From the NCBI GenBank assembly GCA_951813615.1, contig OX638377.1, positions 5,119,739 to 5,183,738 on the forward strand: 64,000 bases of DNA. The letters run 5' to 3'. The stretch comes from an uncultured Latescibacterota bacterium. Lineage in GTDB: Bacteria > Latescibacterota > UBA2968 > UBA8231. A program made the translations under genes and the position numbers. Position 1 is the first letter of the stretch; every line of letters begins with the position of its first letter. Shown piece by piece: positions 1 to 7,668 of this stretch. Under the pieces are notes generated by a model that did not search any database, had not been told where the DNA came from, and was given only the letters and a program-made list of their open reading frames with translations.

Positions 1-640
1 GCATGCGGGCGGTTTCGATCGCCCATTTGTAGCCGTGCGGCCAGTACTTATCGGAGCCTCCTGCATCGACCATTAGCTCGATATCTGGGCCGACGGTCTC
101 GCGGGCGGTTTTGACGATATTTTCGTCGAGCGTTTTCGACACCCGACCGAAAGGCCCCCAACCCATCTTGATAGCTCGAAATCCCCTCTCCATCGCGGCC
201 TGCAGCCTCGGTTTCAATTCGTCTGGCTCGGCCATGATGAGCGATCCATACGGCTTGATGCGATCTCGGTAGCGCCCGCCCAACAGGCGCGAAATGGGCT
301 GGGACGTGATCTTGCCAAAGAGGTCCCACAAGGCGATGTCGATGCCGGAAATGGTGTGGGTGACGGCACCGCCTCGGCCCTGCCAGAAGGTGGCCTGATG
401 CAGCTTCTCGGCAACCCGCGCCGGCTCAATGGACTCGCCAATCAGCATGGGGCGCAGCAGCGCGAGCGAACCCGACACTAAGCGAGTGGAGGTAAAGACG
501 GACCCCAGACCGGTAACCCCTTCGTCGGTGATGATCTCTACGAGGGTGTGTAGGTTGTCGCCGGGATCGTACCCCTGCTCCCAGCCACCGTCGGGCGTGG
601 CTCCTACCAGGGGTATTGTGCGAATGTCTGCTATCTTCAT
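1..640 (-). CDS. Enolase-superfamily enzyme (mandelate racemase/muconate lactonizing type), N-terminal part
   Basis: The reading frame starts at ATG 640-638 and stays open to the window edge, so only about 213 N-terminal residues are present. It opens MKIADIRTIPL, as in the capping domain of mandelate racemase-type enzymes, then has DIALWDLFGKI, RLLGGRYRD, the barrel-strand lysine region AIKMGW and the metal-ligand strand ELMVDAGG. Members abstract an alpha proton from carboxylate substrates such as sugar acids with Mg2+. The substrate cannot be set without the missing C-terminal half. The start overlaps the stop of the upstream VOC gene by 4 bases (ATGA), so the two are probably translationally coupled. 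Confidence 0.9.
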   Translation of the reverse strand, partial: MKIADIRTIPLVGATPDGGWEQGYDPGDNLHTLVEIITDEGVTGLGSVFTSTRLVSGSLALLRPMLIGESIEPARVAEKLHQATFWQGRGGAVTHTISGIDIALWDLFGKITSQPISRLLGGRYRDRIKPYGSLIMAEPDELKPRLQAAMERGFRAIKMGWGPFGRVSKTLDENIVKTARETVGPDIELMVDAGGSDKYWPHGYKWAIETARM

Positions 641-1053
641 CGCTGCACGAGTTCGATGAGGATTCCGTCGGGGTCTAGTGTACAGACGACGCCCGGCGTA
701 TCTGGGGCGGCCATAGGCTCGGACAGGAATTCCACGCCTTTGGCCTGCAATGCGGCGCACTCTGCCTGCACGTCGGGGACGAAAAAGGTGAGCCAGCGCA
801 CCCCAGCGGCAAATTGGGAAGTTCGCGGCGACGGCGGTGCGGCGATGTCCATCAGCTTGATCAGCGTCTCTCCCGCCTGCAGGCGCACCTGTCTGAAGCC
901 TTGCGGCGCCAGCCCGATCCCCGTGGCTAGGTCTTCGGGGATGTCGATGTCGAGCACCACCTTGAATCCCAGTTTGTCCCGGTAGAACGTCAACGACTCT
1001 TCAAAGTTGCTGCACACTATGCACAGGTCAACGACTGGATGTGAGAGATTCAT
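637..1053 (-). CDS. VOC-family (glyoxalase/bleomycin-resistance fold) protein
   Basis: A 138-residue protein of the usual single-chain length for the vicinal oxygen chelate superfamily, with two beta-alpha-beta-beta-beta halves. The first half has HPVVDLCIVCSNFEESLTFY and RDKLGFKVV; the second has GVRWLTFFVPDV and ends DPDGILIELVQR, where the glutamate is the usual metal ligand. Members are metal-dependent lyases, isomerases or dioxygenases acting on small molecules. It overlaps the next enolase-superfamily gene by 4 bases, so a shared role in modifying a small carboxylate is plausible, but no reaction can be assigned. Confidence 0.88.
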   Translation of the reverse strand: MNLSHPVVDLCIVCSNFEESLTFYRDKLGFKVVLDIDIPEDLATGIGLAPQGFRQVRLQAGETLIKLMDIAAPPSPRTSQFAAGVRWLTFFVPDVQAECAALQAKGVEFLSEPMAAPDTPGVVCTLDPDGILIELVQR

Positions 1054-1102
1054 GCACCTCCTCCTCGGGGTTAGTCGAACGGTTTGGACAGGTCGCCGGA
1101 AA

Positions 1103-1867
1103 CTACTCTACATCCACATCGAGGATATAGCGCGCCGCTGGCGAGATGCGCTTCCAGGTCTCGTAGCGCAGGTACTCGCGCTGGTTGAGTTGCTGGCCGT
1201 GCTCGCGGGCGGTAAAGTAGCAGTGCATGGCGCGGCGCGGCAGATCCTTGCTCTGGTTGAGGGTGCCGCCGTGCCACGTGTGGCTGTTGAAGACGGCGAC
1301 CGTGCCAGCTGGGGCGATGAGCAGCTCTTCATCGGGGTGGGGTGCTTGCGCGTCTGTTAGGACTTTGCTCGGATGCTGGCCTTTATGCGAGCCGGGCACC
1401 AGCCGAGTGCAGCCGTTTTCCTCGCTGAAGTCGTCCAGTAGCCAGATCGAGTTGCAGACGTGAAACTGGCCGTCGTAGTCTGCTCCCCAGTCGGCGTGCA
1501 ACCCCTGTAATCCCTCGCCGGGCAAGGCGTCGCGGGCATTGAGCGAGGAGAGCTTGAAGGGGCGGCCGATGACGTGGTGGATAGCGGCCAGCACCTTGGG
1601 GTGGGTATAGACGCGGTCGAAGACCGGCCCCTTGTTGCAGAGGTCGGAGAGGCGGCGAGTGCCCTGCTCCTGATGAACTTCAATACCGGCATGGACCCCT
1701 TCTTTCTCGCACAGCGCCTCGAAGCGAGTGCGCAGCGCTTCAAGCCACTCGTCGTCGATGAGGCCTGGAAATACGGCGAATCCCTTTTCGTCGAGACCGG
1801 ATTTATTTGGTTCAGTCAGTAAGTCGTCGCGGGTGCCTAGGGCGTCCAGTGCTGATGCGATATTCAC
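1103..1867 (-). CDS. Phytanoyl-CoA dioxygenase (PhyH) family protein
   Basis: A non-heme Fe(II)/2-oxoglutarate dioxygenase of the PhyH family. The facial triad is visible: HxD in LHADWGAD (about residues 124 and 126) and a distal His in NSHTWHGG (about 199), followed by an Arg likely to bind 2-oxoglutarate (LPRRAMH). I prefer the GTG at 1867: it has an AGAGGA ribosome site about 7 bases upstream, and the paralogous start at 3606 begins at the same point (MDIARALEALG versus VNIASALDALG). An upstream ATG at 1897 is in frame but has no ribosome site. The substrate is unknown; bacterial members hydroxylate diverse small molecules. Confidence 0.92.
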   Translation of the reverse strand: MNIASALDALGTRDDLLTEPNKSGLDEKGFAVFPGLIDDEWLEALRTRFEALCEKEGVHAGIEVHQEQGTRRLSDLCNKGPVFDRVYTHPKVLAAIHHVIGRPFKLSSLNARDALPGEGLQGLHADWGADYDGQFHVCNSIWLLDDFSEENGCTRLVPGSHKGQHPSKVLTDAQAPHPDEELLIAPAGTVAVFNSHTWHGGTLNQSKDLPRRAMHCYFTAREHGQQLNQREYLRYETWKRISPAARYILDVDVE

Positions 1868-1910
1868 GGTGTGATCCTCTAGCGATAAGAGTTTCATATA
1901 TAGATTCAGG

Positions 1911-2019
1911 TAACTGATGTTACGCAGCTTTCCAGAAAAGCCTCAATTTCGCCCCAATATCTTGGGTCAACGGGCTTCGATAATCCGCAAGATATAGAGC
2001 GACTGCGTAACGTCAGTCA
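1911..2019. repeat. Short element with terminal inverted repeats (MITE-like or IS remnant)
   Basis: The left end TAACTGATGTTACGCAG (1911-1927) is matched in inverted orientation by CTGCGTAACGTCAGTCA (2003-2019), with two mismatches over 17 bases. The roughly 109-bp interval has no reading frame of note. It sits between the PhyH start and the AT-rich toxin-antitoxin island, which suggests a non-autonomous transposable element or the scar of one. A clear target duplication is not visible. Confidence 0.45.
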
Positions 2020-2044
2020 GGTAATAAAACATCTAACTGTTGAT

Positions 2045-2079
2045 ATAAAAAAGGCCGTGATAATTTGTATTCACGACCT
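2045..2079 (-). terminator. Rho-independent terminator of the PIN toxin operon
   Basis: Read on the minus strand, AGGTCGTGA (2079-2071) pairs with TCACGGCCT (2060-2052), a 9-bp stem with one G-U pair and a 10-base loop. A run of T residues (2051-2046) follows. It lies about 40 bases after the stop of the PIN-domain gene. Confidence 0.7.
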
Positions 2080-2119
2080 CCTTTGCTATCCATTCTTAAT
2101 CTTTTCACAGCTGTAGGAT

Positions 2120-2599
2120 TCACTCTTGGGAAAATAAAAGCCCTTGTTCCTCGATTATGGGAATTTCATCTACTGTAATTTTTTCTTGGGCAATGGATTT
2201 AAGATGTGGGTCATGCGAAATGATTTTCTCTGCATTTTGCACTATGGCTATAGCGACTATCTGTGCATCAATCCTTAGTTTTTGTCTATTTGCACCCTGA
2301 TCTTGCAGATCTTTTAACAGCGCTTTATTACCTGTTAGCTCTGCTGCAATTGCAGCTGCAGCTAAGTCAAATGAAGGTACTATAAATAACCTTTCAATCA
2401 GTCCTATCTGAGTAGATTTTTCTTCTTCATTGAAAGGAACTAGGTACTCGGAAACTACTGGGGTTGGGACCATGATAGGAATGCGCTCTTCTTTCAGATA
2501 GCGCAGATATGCACCCATACGGCTGATTAACTCTGTTTGGCTTTGGTTCGCTGTAGACTGGACACCCCAAATGACAGGGGATGTGTCGAGACAAATCAT
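2120..2599 (-). CDS. PIN-domain ribonuclease, probable VapC-like toxin
   Basis: A 159-residue protein with the acidic residues typical of PIN nucleases: Asp in MICLDTSPVIW, Glu in VVSEYLVP, Asp in LRIDAQIVAIA and Asp in SHDPHLKS. These bind Mg2+ or Mn2+ for RNA cleavage, so it is probably a toxin of a type II toxin-antitoxin pair. It overlaps the upstream gene by 4 bases (2596-2599), and a terminator follows at 2045-2079. The pair is AT-rich relative to the flanking PhyH genes, a sign of transfer. Its partner is far longer than a normal VapB antitoxin. Confidence 0.85.
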   Translation of the reverse strand: MICLDTSPVIWGVQSTANQSQTELISRMGAYLRYLKEERIPIMVPTPVVSEYLVPFNEEEKSTQIGLIERLFIVPSFDLAAAAIAAELTGNKALLKDLQDQGANRQKLRIDAQIVAIAIVQNAEKIISHDPHLKSIAQEKITVDEIPIIEEQGLLFSQE

Positions 2600-3378
2600 C
2601 CATGCTCTCCACTCGTGGTCCGGAGATCGCGCACATACTCTTCAGCGTCAATCTCATTCCATCGATCACCAGCGGCTTCGGCCAATTCTTTGAATGCTAA
2701 TAATGGATCACCTGTAGAACGATACTCGACAAGTCTATTTGCTTCGAATTCCTTGATCTCCCAATCACCTGGCTCCCATACCGCCTTTCCTTCCAAGGCT
2801 ACTTCATCGTACAAGCTGCGAGCAAGTTTGCGAGCAATTTCTTCGGTTATATCGACATAGAGAATCTTTCCCGAGCTTTGCAGACGTATTTCAGCTCTAG
2901 GCGTCACGCCACCTACGCGCATGCAACGTCCATAGACTGTTGTGTTTCCTCCGACACGACGGACAATCGGATCAGGTACAGGATGGCCAGAAGAGATGTG
3001 AGAAGGAGGTATGTTCAAGCTATTGTTCTCTTTAAAACTAAAGGTCCAATTATTTTGTACTATTTTTTGTGAGATATCGTATAACGCTCGATGAGCCTTT
3101 ATAGGCAGACCAGAATAATCTTCTGTTTGAATAGATTTTGATATTGTGCTAGCGGCTAAAGCTAAGGGCATTAATACTGAGACAGTTAAACGATTGCTTG
3201 ACTCTTGAATCTTTACGACGCTAACTAAAGCCTCTTCTAGACCAGAAATATCTATATCTTGGCTTTCAGCAGTATCTAGAATAGACCTTTCGAGAGAACT
3301 TAGAATATCAGCTAAGACGCCTAAGGGGGTATCAGCTGGTAAAATATCTATTTCGACTTGAAATTCAGCCCGTTCCAT
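2596..3378 (-). CDS. Unrecognised 260-residue protein coupled to the PIN toxin; candidate antitoxin
   Basis: I do not recognise this family. The N-terminal part is acidic and amphipathic (FQVEIDILPADTPLGVLADI), followed by a hydrophobic helix (LMPLALAASTISKSI), a basic stretch around residue 140 with VGGNTTVYGRCMRV, then a beta-rich segment (AEIRLQSSGKILYVDI) and an acidic C-terminus. There is no ribbon-helix-helix or AbrB motif I can see. The stop overlaps the PIN start by 4 bases, the usual antitoxin-then-toxin arrangement, so I infer that it neutralises the PIN protein. It could instead be an unrelated cargo gene of the same island. Confidence 0.6.
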   Translation of the reverse strand: MERAEFQVEIDILPADTPLGVLADILSSLERSILDTAESQDIDISGLEEALVSVVKIQESSNRLTVSVLMPLALAASTISKSIQTEDYSGLPIKAHRALYDISQKIVQNNWTFSFKENNSLNIPPSHISSGHPVPDPIVRRVGGNTTVYGRCMRVGGVTPRAEIRLQSSGKILYVDITEEIARKLARSLYDEVALEGKAVWEPGDWEIKEFEANRLVEYRSTGDPLLAFKELAEAAGDRWNEIDAEEYVRDLRTTSGEHG

Positions 3379-3498
3379 AAGCGGTTTCCTTATATATTAA
3401 GGCTGTCACCAATATAACGATGGAGGATTGAATGATGCAATGATCCATTAGTTTGTAATTGTCTTTCACAGAACAGGTATATATATGTTCACTATAAT

Positions 3499-3606
3499 CT
3501 ATAAGACATACAAAATCAAGATAAATCCTACTACATCGTTTCTGTTCTGCTCGGTCAGCAGGTCGTCGCGGGCACCCAAGGCTTCCAATGCGCGTGCAAT
3601 ATCCAT
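3499..3606 (-). pseudogene. Truncated 5-prime end of a third PhyH gene
   Basis: After a good ribosome site (AGGAG) the frame reads MDIARALEALGARDDLLTEQ, closely matching the start of the PhyH at 1867 (VNIASALDALGTRDDLLTEP). Homology then stops near base 3541, and the frame runs into unrelated AT-rich sequence and a TAG at 3499. It begins 10 bases after the stop of the upstream PhyH, as expected for the next gene of an operon. The break coincides with the border of the AT-rich PIN-toxin island. The matching region is diverged from the 1867 copy, so this is a separate paralog and not a fresh duplication. Confidence 0.75.
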
Positions 3607-3615
3607 TGTACTCCT

Positions 3616-4458
3616 CTATTCGTTCGCTTCCGTTTCGACGAGCGCCTTGAGCGGCACGTCTTCGTCCCGGGGCAAGTAGTAACTCAAGGGGTCTCCGACG
3701 ACGCCGATGAGTTGTTTTTGGATCGGATTGCAGCGGGCGACGAGTTCGTCGGGCATGGCGATATAGTCCATGGGTTTGACCCAGCGATAACCGTAGCCAA
3801 AGAACACGGTCTTGCGCGGGAAGCCCGCCCAGTTGTGGCCAATGGAGTGATAGGTGCGCTGCTCAAATAGGAAGGCCGAGCCAGCGCGGATATTCATCGC
3901 CTGTGCGCCGTATGGCAGACCAGTCGTGGGGTCCGTGGCCGGGCGTCCGAGCAGACGGTTGGACCCGGGCACGATCCAAGTAGCCCCCGAGGCCGGGGCA
4001 GTCTGGTCGCTGAGGGCATAGGCGATCTTGAGCAGAATCCGCGGATGCGGCTCGCTCATATCTCGAGGCGAGGTGCCGCCATCGCGGTGCCAGCCGAGCT
4101 TGTTTTTCTCGTCTTCAGCCGGCTCGTCGCCCGACGGCAGGACGATCAAGTGCGAGGTCAGCATCTGGATATTCCAGCCGAGGAGCTGCCACGCCAGCGG
4201 CACCGTGGCGGGCCAGTCGAGAAGCTGGAGGAAGGCGGGGTGCTCGACGATGCAGTTGCGCATGTTGAGCTTGCCGCCCTTTTCGAGTCGGTCGGCGTCA
4301 GCATCGCGCGCATAGAGCGCGTCAGTAGCCTCGTTGAGCTCGGCAAGCACGTCGGCAGGTAGGGCATCTTCGACGAGGAGATAGCCCTGCTGTTCAAAGA
4401 ATGCTTGATCTTCGGGAGTGAGGACAGTTTGGGCAAGAGGCTGGGTCATGGCGTGCAT
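3616..4458 (-). CDS. Phytanoyl-CoA dioxygenase (PhyH) family protein
   Basis: About 280 residues of the Fe(II)/2-oxoglutarate PhyH family. It starts with the typical helix LTPEDQAFFEQQGYLLVEDALP, has the metal motif WHRDGG (His and Asp near residues 124 and 126), ALSDQTAPASGATWIVPGS before the distal strand, and a distal His in TYHSIGHNW with Arg in FPRKTVFFGY. The extreme 5-prime in-frame codon is a TTG at 4467; ATG at 4458 or 4449 is more likely. The downstream gene of this operon is the truncated PhyH at 3606. The substrate is unknown. Confidence 0.92.
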   Translation of the reverse strand: MHAMTQPLAQTVLTPEDQAFFEQQGYLLVEDALPADVLAELNEATDALYARDADADRLEKGGKLNMRNCIVEHPAFLQLLDWPATVPLAWQLLGWNIQMLTSHLIVLPSGDEPAEDEKNKLGWHRDGGTSPRDMSEPHPRILLKIAYALSDQTAPASGATWIVPGSNRLLGRPATDPTTGLPYGAQAMNIRAGSAFLFEQRTYHSIGHNWAGFPRKTVFFGYGYRWVKPMDYIAMPDELVARCNPIQKQLIGVVGDPLSYYLPRDEDVPLKALVETEANE

Positions 4459-4613
4459 GTTTTCCAATGTAGATACTAATTACTACGGACAGCAAGCTCT
4501 CGGTCTAATCGCGTTCTTTCATCGAGCAGACTTGAGATTGTCTGCTTGGGCGGGTATAATATCCAATGCGCTTTGAGGCGATAACCTAATTTAAAAACCG
4601 AATTCAGTACCCC

Positions 4614-5828
4614 ATGTCCGCACTCGACGGCATCCGCGTCCTCGACTTTACCCAAGTTATTTTCGGCCCAGCCGCCACCCAAGTTTTGGCCGACCACGGT
4701 GCCGAAGTCATCAAGATAGAGCGCCCTGGCGGCGACTTAGCCCGCGCTTTTGGACCGTGGATAAAAGAGCAAAGCCTGCCTTTTGCCAGCTTTAATCGCT
4801 CCAAGAAAAGCCTAATCGTCGATCTCAAAAAGTCCGCTGGGCTACAGATCGTCCACCGTCTGCTAGAAACCACGGACGTGCTGGTGCATAACTTTCGCTC
4901 CGGCTCCGTCATGGCCAAGCTGGGGCTGGATTACGCTGCGCTGCGAGAGTCGTACCCCCGGCTCATCTACGCCGTTGGCTCGGGCTATGGCTCGCAAGGC
5001 CCGTACAGCGAGCGCAACAAGGGTGGCCACGAGTCCATGGCCCAAGCGCTGAGCGGCGTGGCGGCGCGCTTCGTCGGCCCCCACGGCACGCCCCAGCGCC
5101 TGCCCTATACGGTCGCCGACTTCAACGGCGGCATGTTGCTGGCACAGGGCATTCTCCTCGCTCTCTTGGCCCGCGAGCGCACCGGCACCGGACAATACGT
5201 GGAAACCTCGCTCCTCGACGGCATGATGAGTATGCAGGCTTGGGCGACGACCAAAATTCTCAACTTGGGCGACGACGGGGAAGACGACGGCTCGGGAGGA
5301 GCGACGCATCCGCGCGGCAACCCGCTCGACGGCGCGGTGTTTGAGACGGCCGATGGATTCTTGATGGTCACCGCGCTTTTCCGTCCCTTTGACCAACTAT
5401 TGCGCGACCTGCAGGAGGCCCTAGCGATTGAAGGCCTCGTCGGGGACCCACGCTTTGCCACGCTCGCTGCGGCCGTAGATAACCGCGAGGCCCTGCGGGA
5501 ACGGCTGGCACCGGTCTTCACAGAGAAAACGAACGCCGAGTGGATTCCGCTGCTAGAAGCCAAGGACATTCTCGTCGCACCGGTGCGCTCGACCGCCGAG
5601 GCCTTAGCAGACCCGCAGCTTGAGGTCAACGAGATGCTAGTCGAAGTCCAACATCCGCAGGCGGGTGCTATGCGCCACATCGGCACGCCCCTGCGGCTAG
5701 CGGGAACGCCCGCCCCAGCACCGACACCTGCCCCTCTAGCCGGGGAACACACCGAGGCTGTGCTGCGCGAGGCCGGGTACTCGGACGACGAGATCACCGC
5801 GTTGCGCGCCCAAGACGTCATTCTCTGA
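4614..5828 (+). CDS. CaiB/BaiF family (class III) CoA-transferase
   Basis: A 404-residue protein, the normal length for family III CoA-transferases. The N-terminus MSALDGIRVLDFTQVIFGP and HGAEVIKIERPGGD are hallmarks; the nucleotide/CoA region (KSLIVDLKK, HNFRSG) and the GGHESMAQALSG segment follow. Members move CoA between a thioester and a free carboxylic acid, activating acids such as formate, carnitine, mesaconate or succinate. It heads a tight plus-strand operon with a Gfo/Idh/MocA oxidoreductase, an enoyl-CoA hydratase and an RraA-like aldolase, so it probably activates the substrate of that route. The exact acid cannot be read from the sequence. Confidence 0.93.
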   Translation: MSALDGIRVLDFTQVIFGPAATQVLADHGAEVIKIERPGGDLARAFGPWIKEQSLPFASFNRSKKSLIVDLKKSAGLQIVHRLLETTDVLVHNFRSGSVMAKLGLDYAALRESYPRLIYAVGSGYGSQGPYSERNKGGHESMAQALSGVAARFVGPHGTPQRLPYTVADFNGGMLLAQGILLALLARERTGTGQYVETSLLDGMMSMQAWATTKILNLGDDGEDDGSGGATHPRGNPLDGAVFETADGFLMVTALFRPFDQLLRDLQEALAIEGLVGDPRFATLAAAVDNREALRERLAPVFTEKTNAEWIPLLEAKDILVAPVRSTAEALADPQLEVNEMLVEVQHPQAGAMRHIGTPLRLAGTPAPAPTPAPLAGEHTEAVLREAGYSDDEITALRAQDVIL

Positions 5829-5845
5829 ATTGTACAGGAGACCCC

Positions 5846-6829
5846 ATGCCTGACATCGTGCGCTATGGAATATTGAGCACCGCCCAGATCGCCCTCAACC
5901 GCCACCTGCCGGCTGCACAGGCCATAGGCAACTCCGAAATCGCGGCCATATCGAGCCGGGACCAAGCCAAGGCCGAAGCAAGCGCGGCCCAATACGGCAT
6001 TGCCAAGGCGTACGGCTCGTATCAAGCCGTGCTAGACGATCCCGAAATCGACGCGATCATCAATCCCTTGCCCAATAGCAGGCACTGCGAGTGGACGGTC
6101 AAGGCGGCGCAGGCCGGCAAGCACATCCTCTGCGAAAAGCCGCTCGCGGTGACCGTGGCGCAAGCGCGGCAGATGATCGACGCAGCCCGAGCCAACGGGG
6201 TGCTCTTAGTCGAGGCCTTTACCCACCGCCTCAACCCGCAATTGCAGTGCGCGCGCCGGCTGGTACAACAGGGGGAGATCGGCGAGGTAAAATTAGCGCG
6301 GGCCGAGCTGACCTTTGGCATCCGCGATTGGGCCACCGACGTCCGGGCGCAAAAAAAATTGGGCGGGGGCGCGCTCTTGGACGCCGGGTGCTACTGCGTC
6401 AGCGCCGTGCGCTTTGTGCTCAATGCCGAGCCGGTCGCTGCACAGGCTTTTCAGCACCTGCGCAACGGCGTGGATGCGACCTTGGCCGGGCTATTGCGCT
6501 TCCCTGGCGATCACGTCGCCTATATTGCGGCCGGCATGGAAGAGCCGTTCCGCTGCGTGTTGGAAGTCGTCGGTAGCCACGGCGCGATCCGCGTGCCCAA
6601 CATGTTCGACGAGCAGGCCACGGTGTACATCGCCATCGGCAACGACGAGCGCGAGGAGACCTTCTCCGGGCCGGATCGCTTTCAGGTGCAGCTAGAGCGG
6701 TTCTCTAGTTGCATTCTCCAAGGCAAGGCTCCCGAATTTCCCCCCACAGACGGCCTCAAGAACGTGGCCGCGCTCCAGGCATTGAAGCAGGCCGCCGAAT
6801 CGGGGAGCCTAGTCGAAGTGCCGTCTTGA
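5846..6829 (+). CDS. Gfo/Idh/MocA family NAD(P)-dependent oxidoreductase
   Basis: 327 residues. The N-terminal Rossmann fold begins MPDIVRYGILSTAQIALNRHLPA and includes the class motif CEKPLAV at about residue 95, with the catalytic Lys. A C-terminal alpha/beta domain carries LGGGALLDAGCYCVSAVRFV. The family oxidises or reduces sugars, inositols or trans-dihydrodiols. An AGGAG ribosome site precedes the ATG, 17 bases after the CoA-transferase, and only 3 bases separate it from the enoyl-CoA hydratase, so the three are co-transcribed. The first loop of the nucleotide-binding site is less glycine-rich than usual (GILSTAQIA), a variant also seen in dimeric dihydrodiol dehydrogenase relatives. 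Confidence 0.92.
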   Translation: MPDIVRYGILSTAQIALNRHLPAAQAIGNSEIAAISSRDQAKAEASAAQYGIAKAYGSYQAVLDDPEIDAIINPLPNSRHCEWTVKAAQAGKHILCEKPLAVTVAQARQMIDAARANGVLLVEAFTHRLNPQLQCARRLVQQGEIGEVKLARAELTFGIRDWATDVRAQKKLGGGALLDAGCYCVSAVRFVLNAEPVAAQAFQHLRNGVDATLAGLLRFPGDHVAYIAAGMEEPFRCVLEVVGSHGAIRVPNMFDEQATVYIAIGNDEREETFSGPDRFQVQLERFSSCILQGKAPEFPPTDGLKNVAALQALKQAAESGSLVEVPS

Positions 6830-6832
6830 GCA

Positions 6833-7627
6833 ATGGCCGACTACGAGTTTATCCGCTACGAACAGCGCGACCACGTCGTCACGGTCACCCTCAACCGCCC
6901 CGAGGTGCTCAACGCCATCCATCCACCCATGGCCGAGGAACTAGCTGACGCCTGGGAGCGGATCCGCGACGATGACAGCGTCTGGGTTGGGGTTTTGACC
7001 GGCAGCGGCGACCGGGCGTTTTGCGCTGGTGCCGACCTGAAGTGGCGGGCTGAAGCAGGCGAGGCCGCGCGCAGCCACAACCGCGCCGAGGCCAGTGGGG
7101 CGGCGCGGGGTTTCCAGCGGGGGCGCGATTGCTATAAGCCGCTGTTGGCCGTGGTCAATGGCTATGCAGTGGGCGGCGGGTTGGAATTGGTCTTGGGGTG
7201 CGATTTGGTGGTGGCGGCCGAGCACGCGCAATTGGGGTTGCCCGAGGCGCGGCGCGGGTTGTTAGCCGACGCCGGGGGCATCCACAAGCTGGTCCGGCGG
7301 CTGCCGTGGAGCGCGGCCATGCAGCTCATCCTGACTGGAGAACTCATCTCGGCGGAGGACGCGCGACGGATTGGGTTAGTCAACCAAGTAGTACCCACCG
7401 AGGGCCTGCAAGCGGCCGCCGAGCAGTGGGTGGAGGCGATTTTGGCGTGTGCGCCCTTGGCCTTGCAGGCGGGGAAAGAAGCGGCTGTACAGGGGTTGGA
7501 GTTGCCGCTGTGGGAGGCGGTCAACACGCGCTTTCCGCTGGCCGAGCGCATGTATGAGTCGGAGGACTTTATCGAAGGACCACAGGCATTCGCCGAGAAG
7601 CGGAAGCCGGTGTGGAAGGGAAAGTAG
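6833..7627 (+). CDS. Enoyl-CoA hydratase/isomerase (crotonase) family protein
   Basis: 264 residues with the crotonase fold. VTVTLNRPEVLNAIHPPM forms the start; the first oxyanion-hole segment is RAFCAGADLKW, the second AVVNGYAVGGGLELVLGCDLVVA. These stabilise a CoA-thioester enolate. PEARRGLLADAGGIHKLVRR covers the usual catalytic loop: the Glu of PEA is retained, whereas the second Glu position is less clear, so hydration cannot be assumed. It is tightly coupled to the oxidoreductase upstream. In context it probably acts on the CoA ester made by the first gene of the operon. Confidence 0.92.
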   Translation: MADYEFIRYEQRDHVVTVTLNRPEVLNAIHPPMAEELADAWERIRDDDSVWVGVLTGSGDRAFCAGADLKWRAEAGEAARSHNRAEASGAARGFQRGRDCYKPLLAVVNGYAVGGGLELVLGCDLVVAAEHAQLGLPEARRGLLADAGGIHKLVRRLPWSAAMQLILTGELISAEDARRIGLVNQVVPTEGLQAAAEQWVEAILACAPLALQAGKEAAVQGLELPLWEAVNTRFPLAERMYESEDFIEGPQAFAEKRKPVWKGK

Positions 7628-7668
7628 GAAAGACTCCGCGCAAACTTTAACGAAGAGAAAACACTGCT

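Noticed and set aside
5105..6025. A 306-residue minus-strand frame over the CoA-transferase
   Set aside because: Ser/Arg-rich shadow of the GC-rich plus-strand gene, without a motif.
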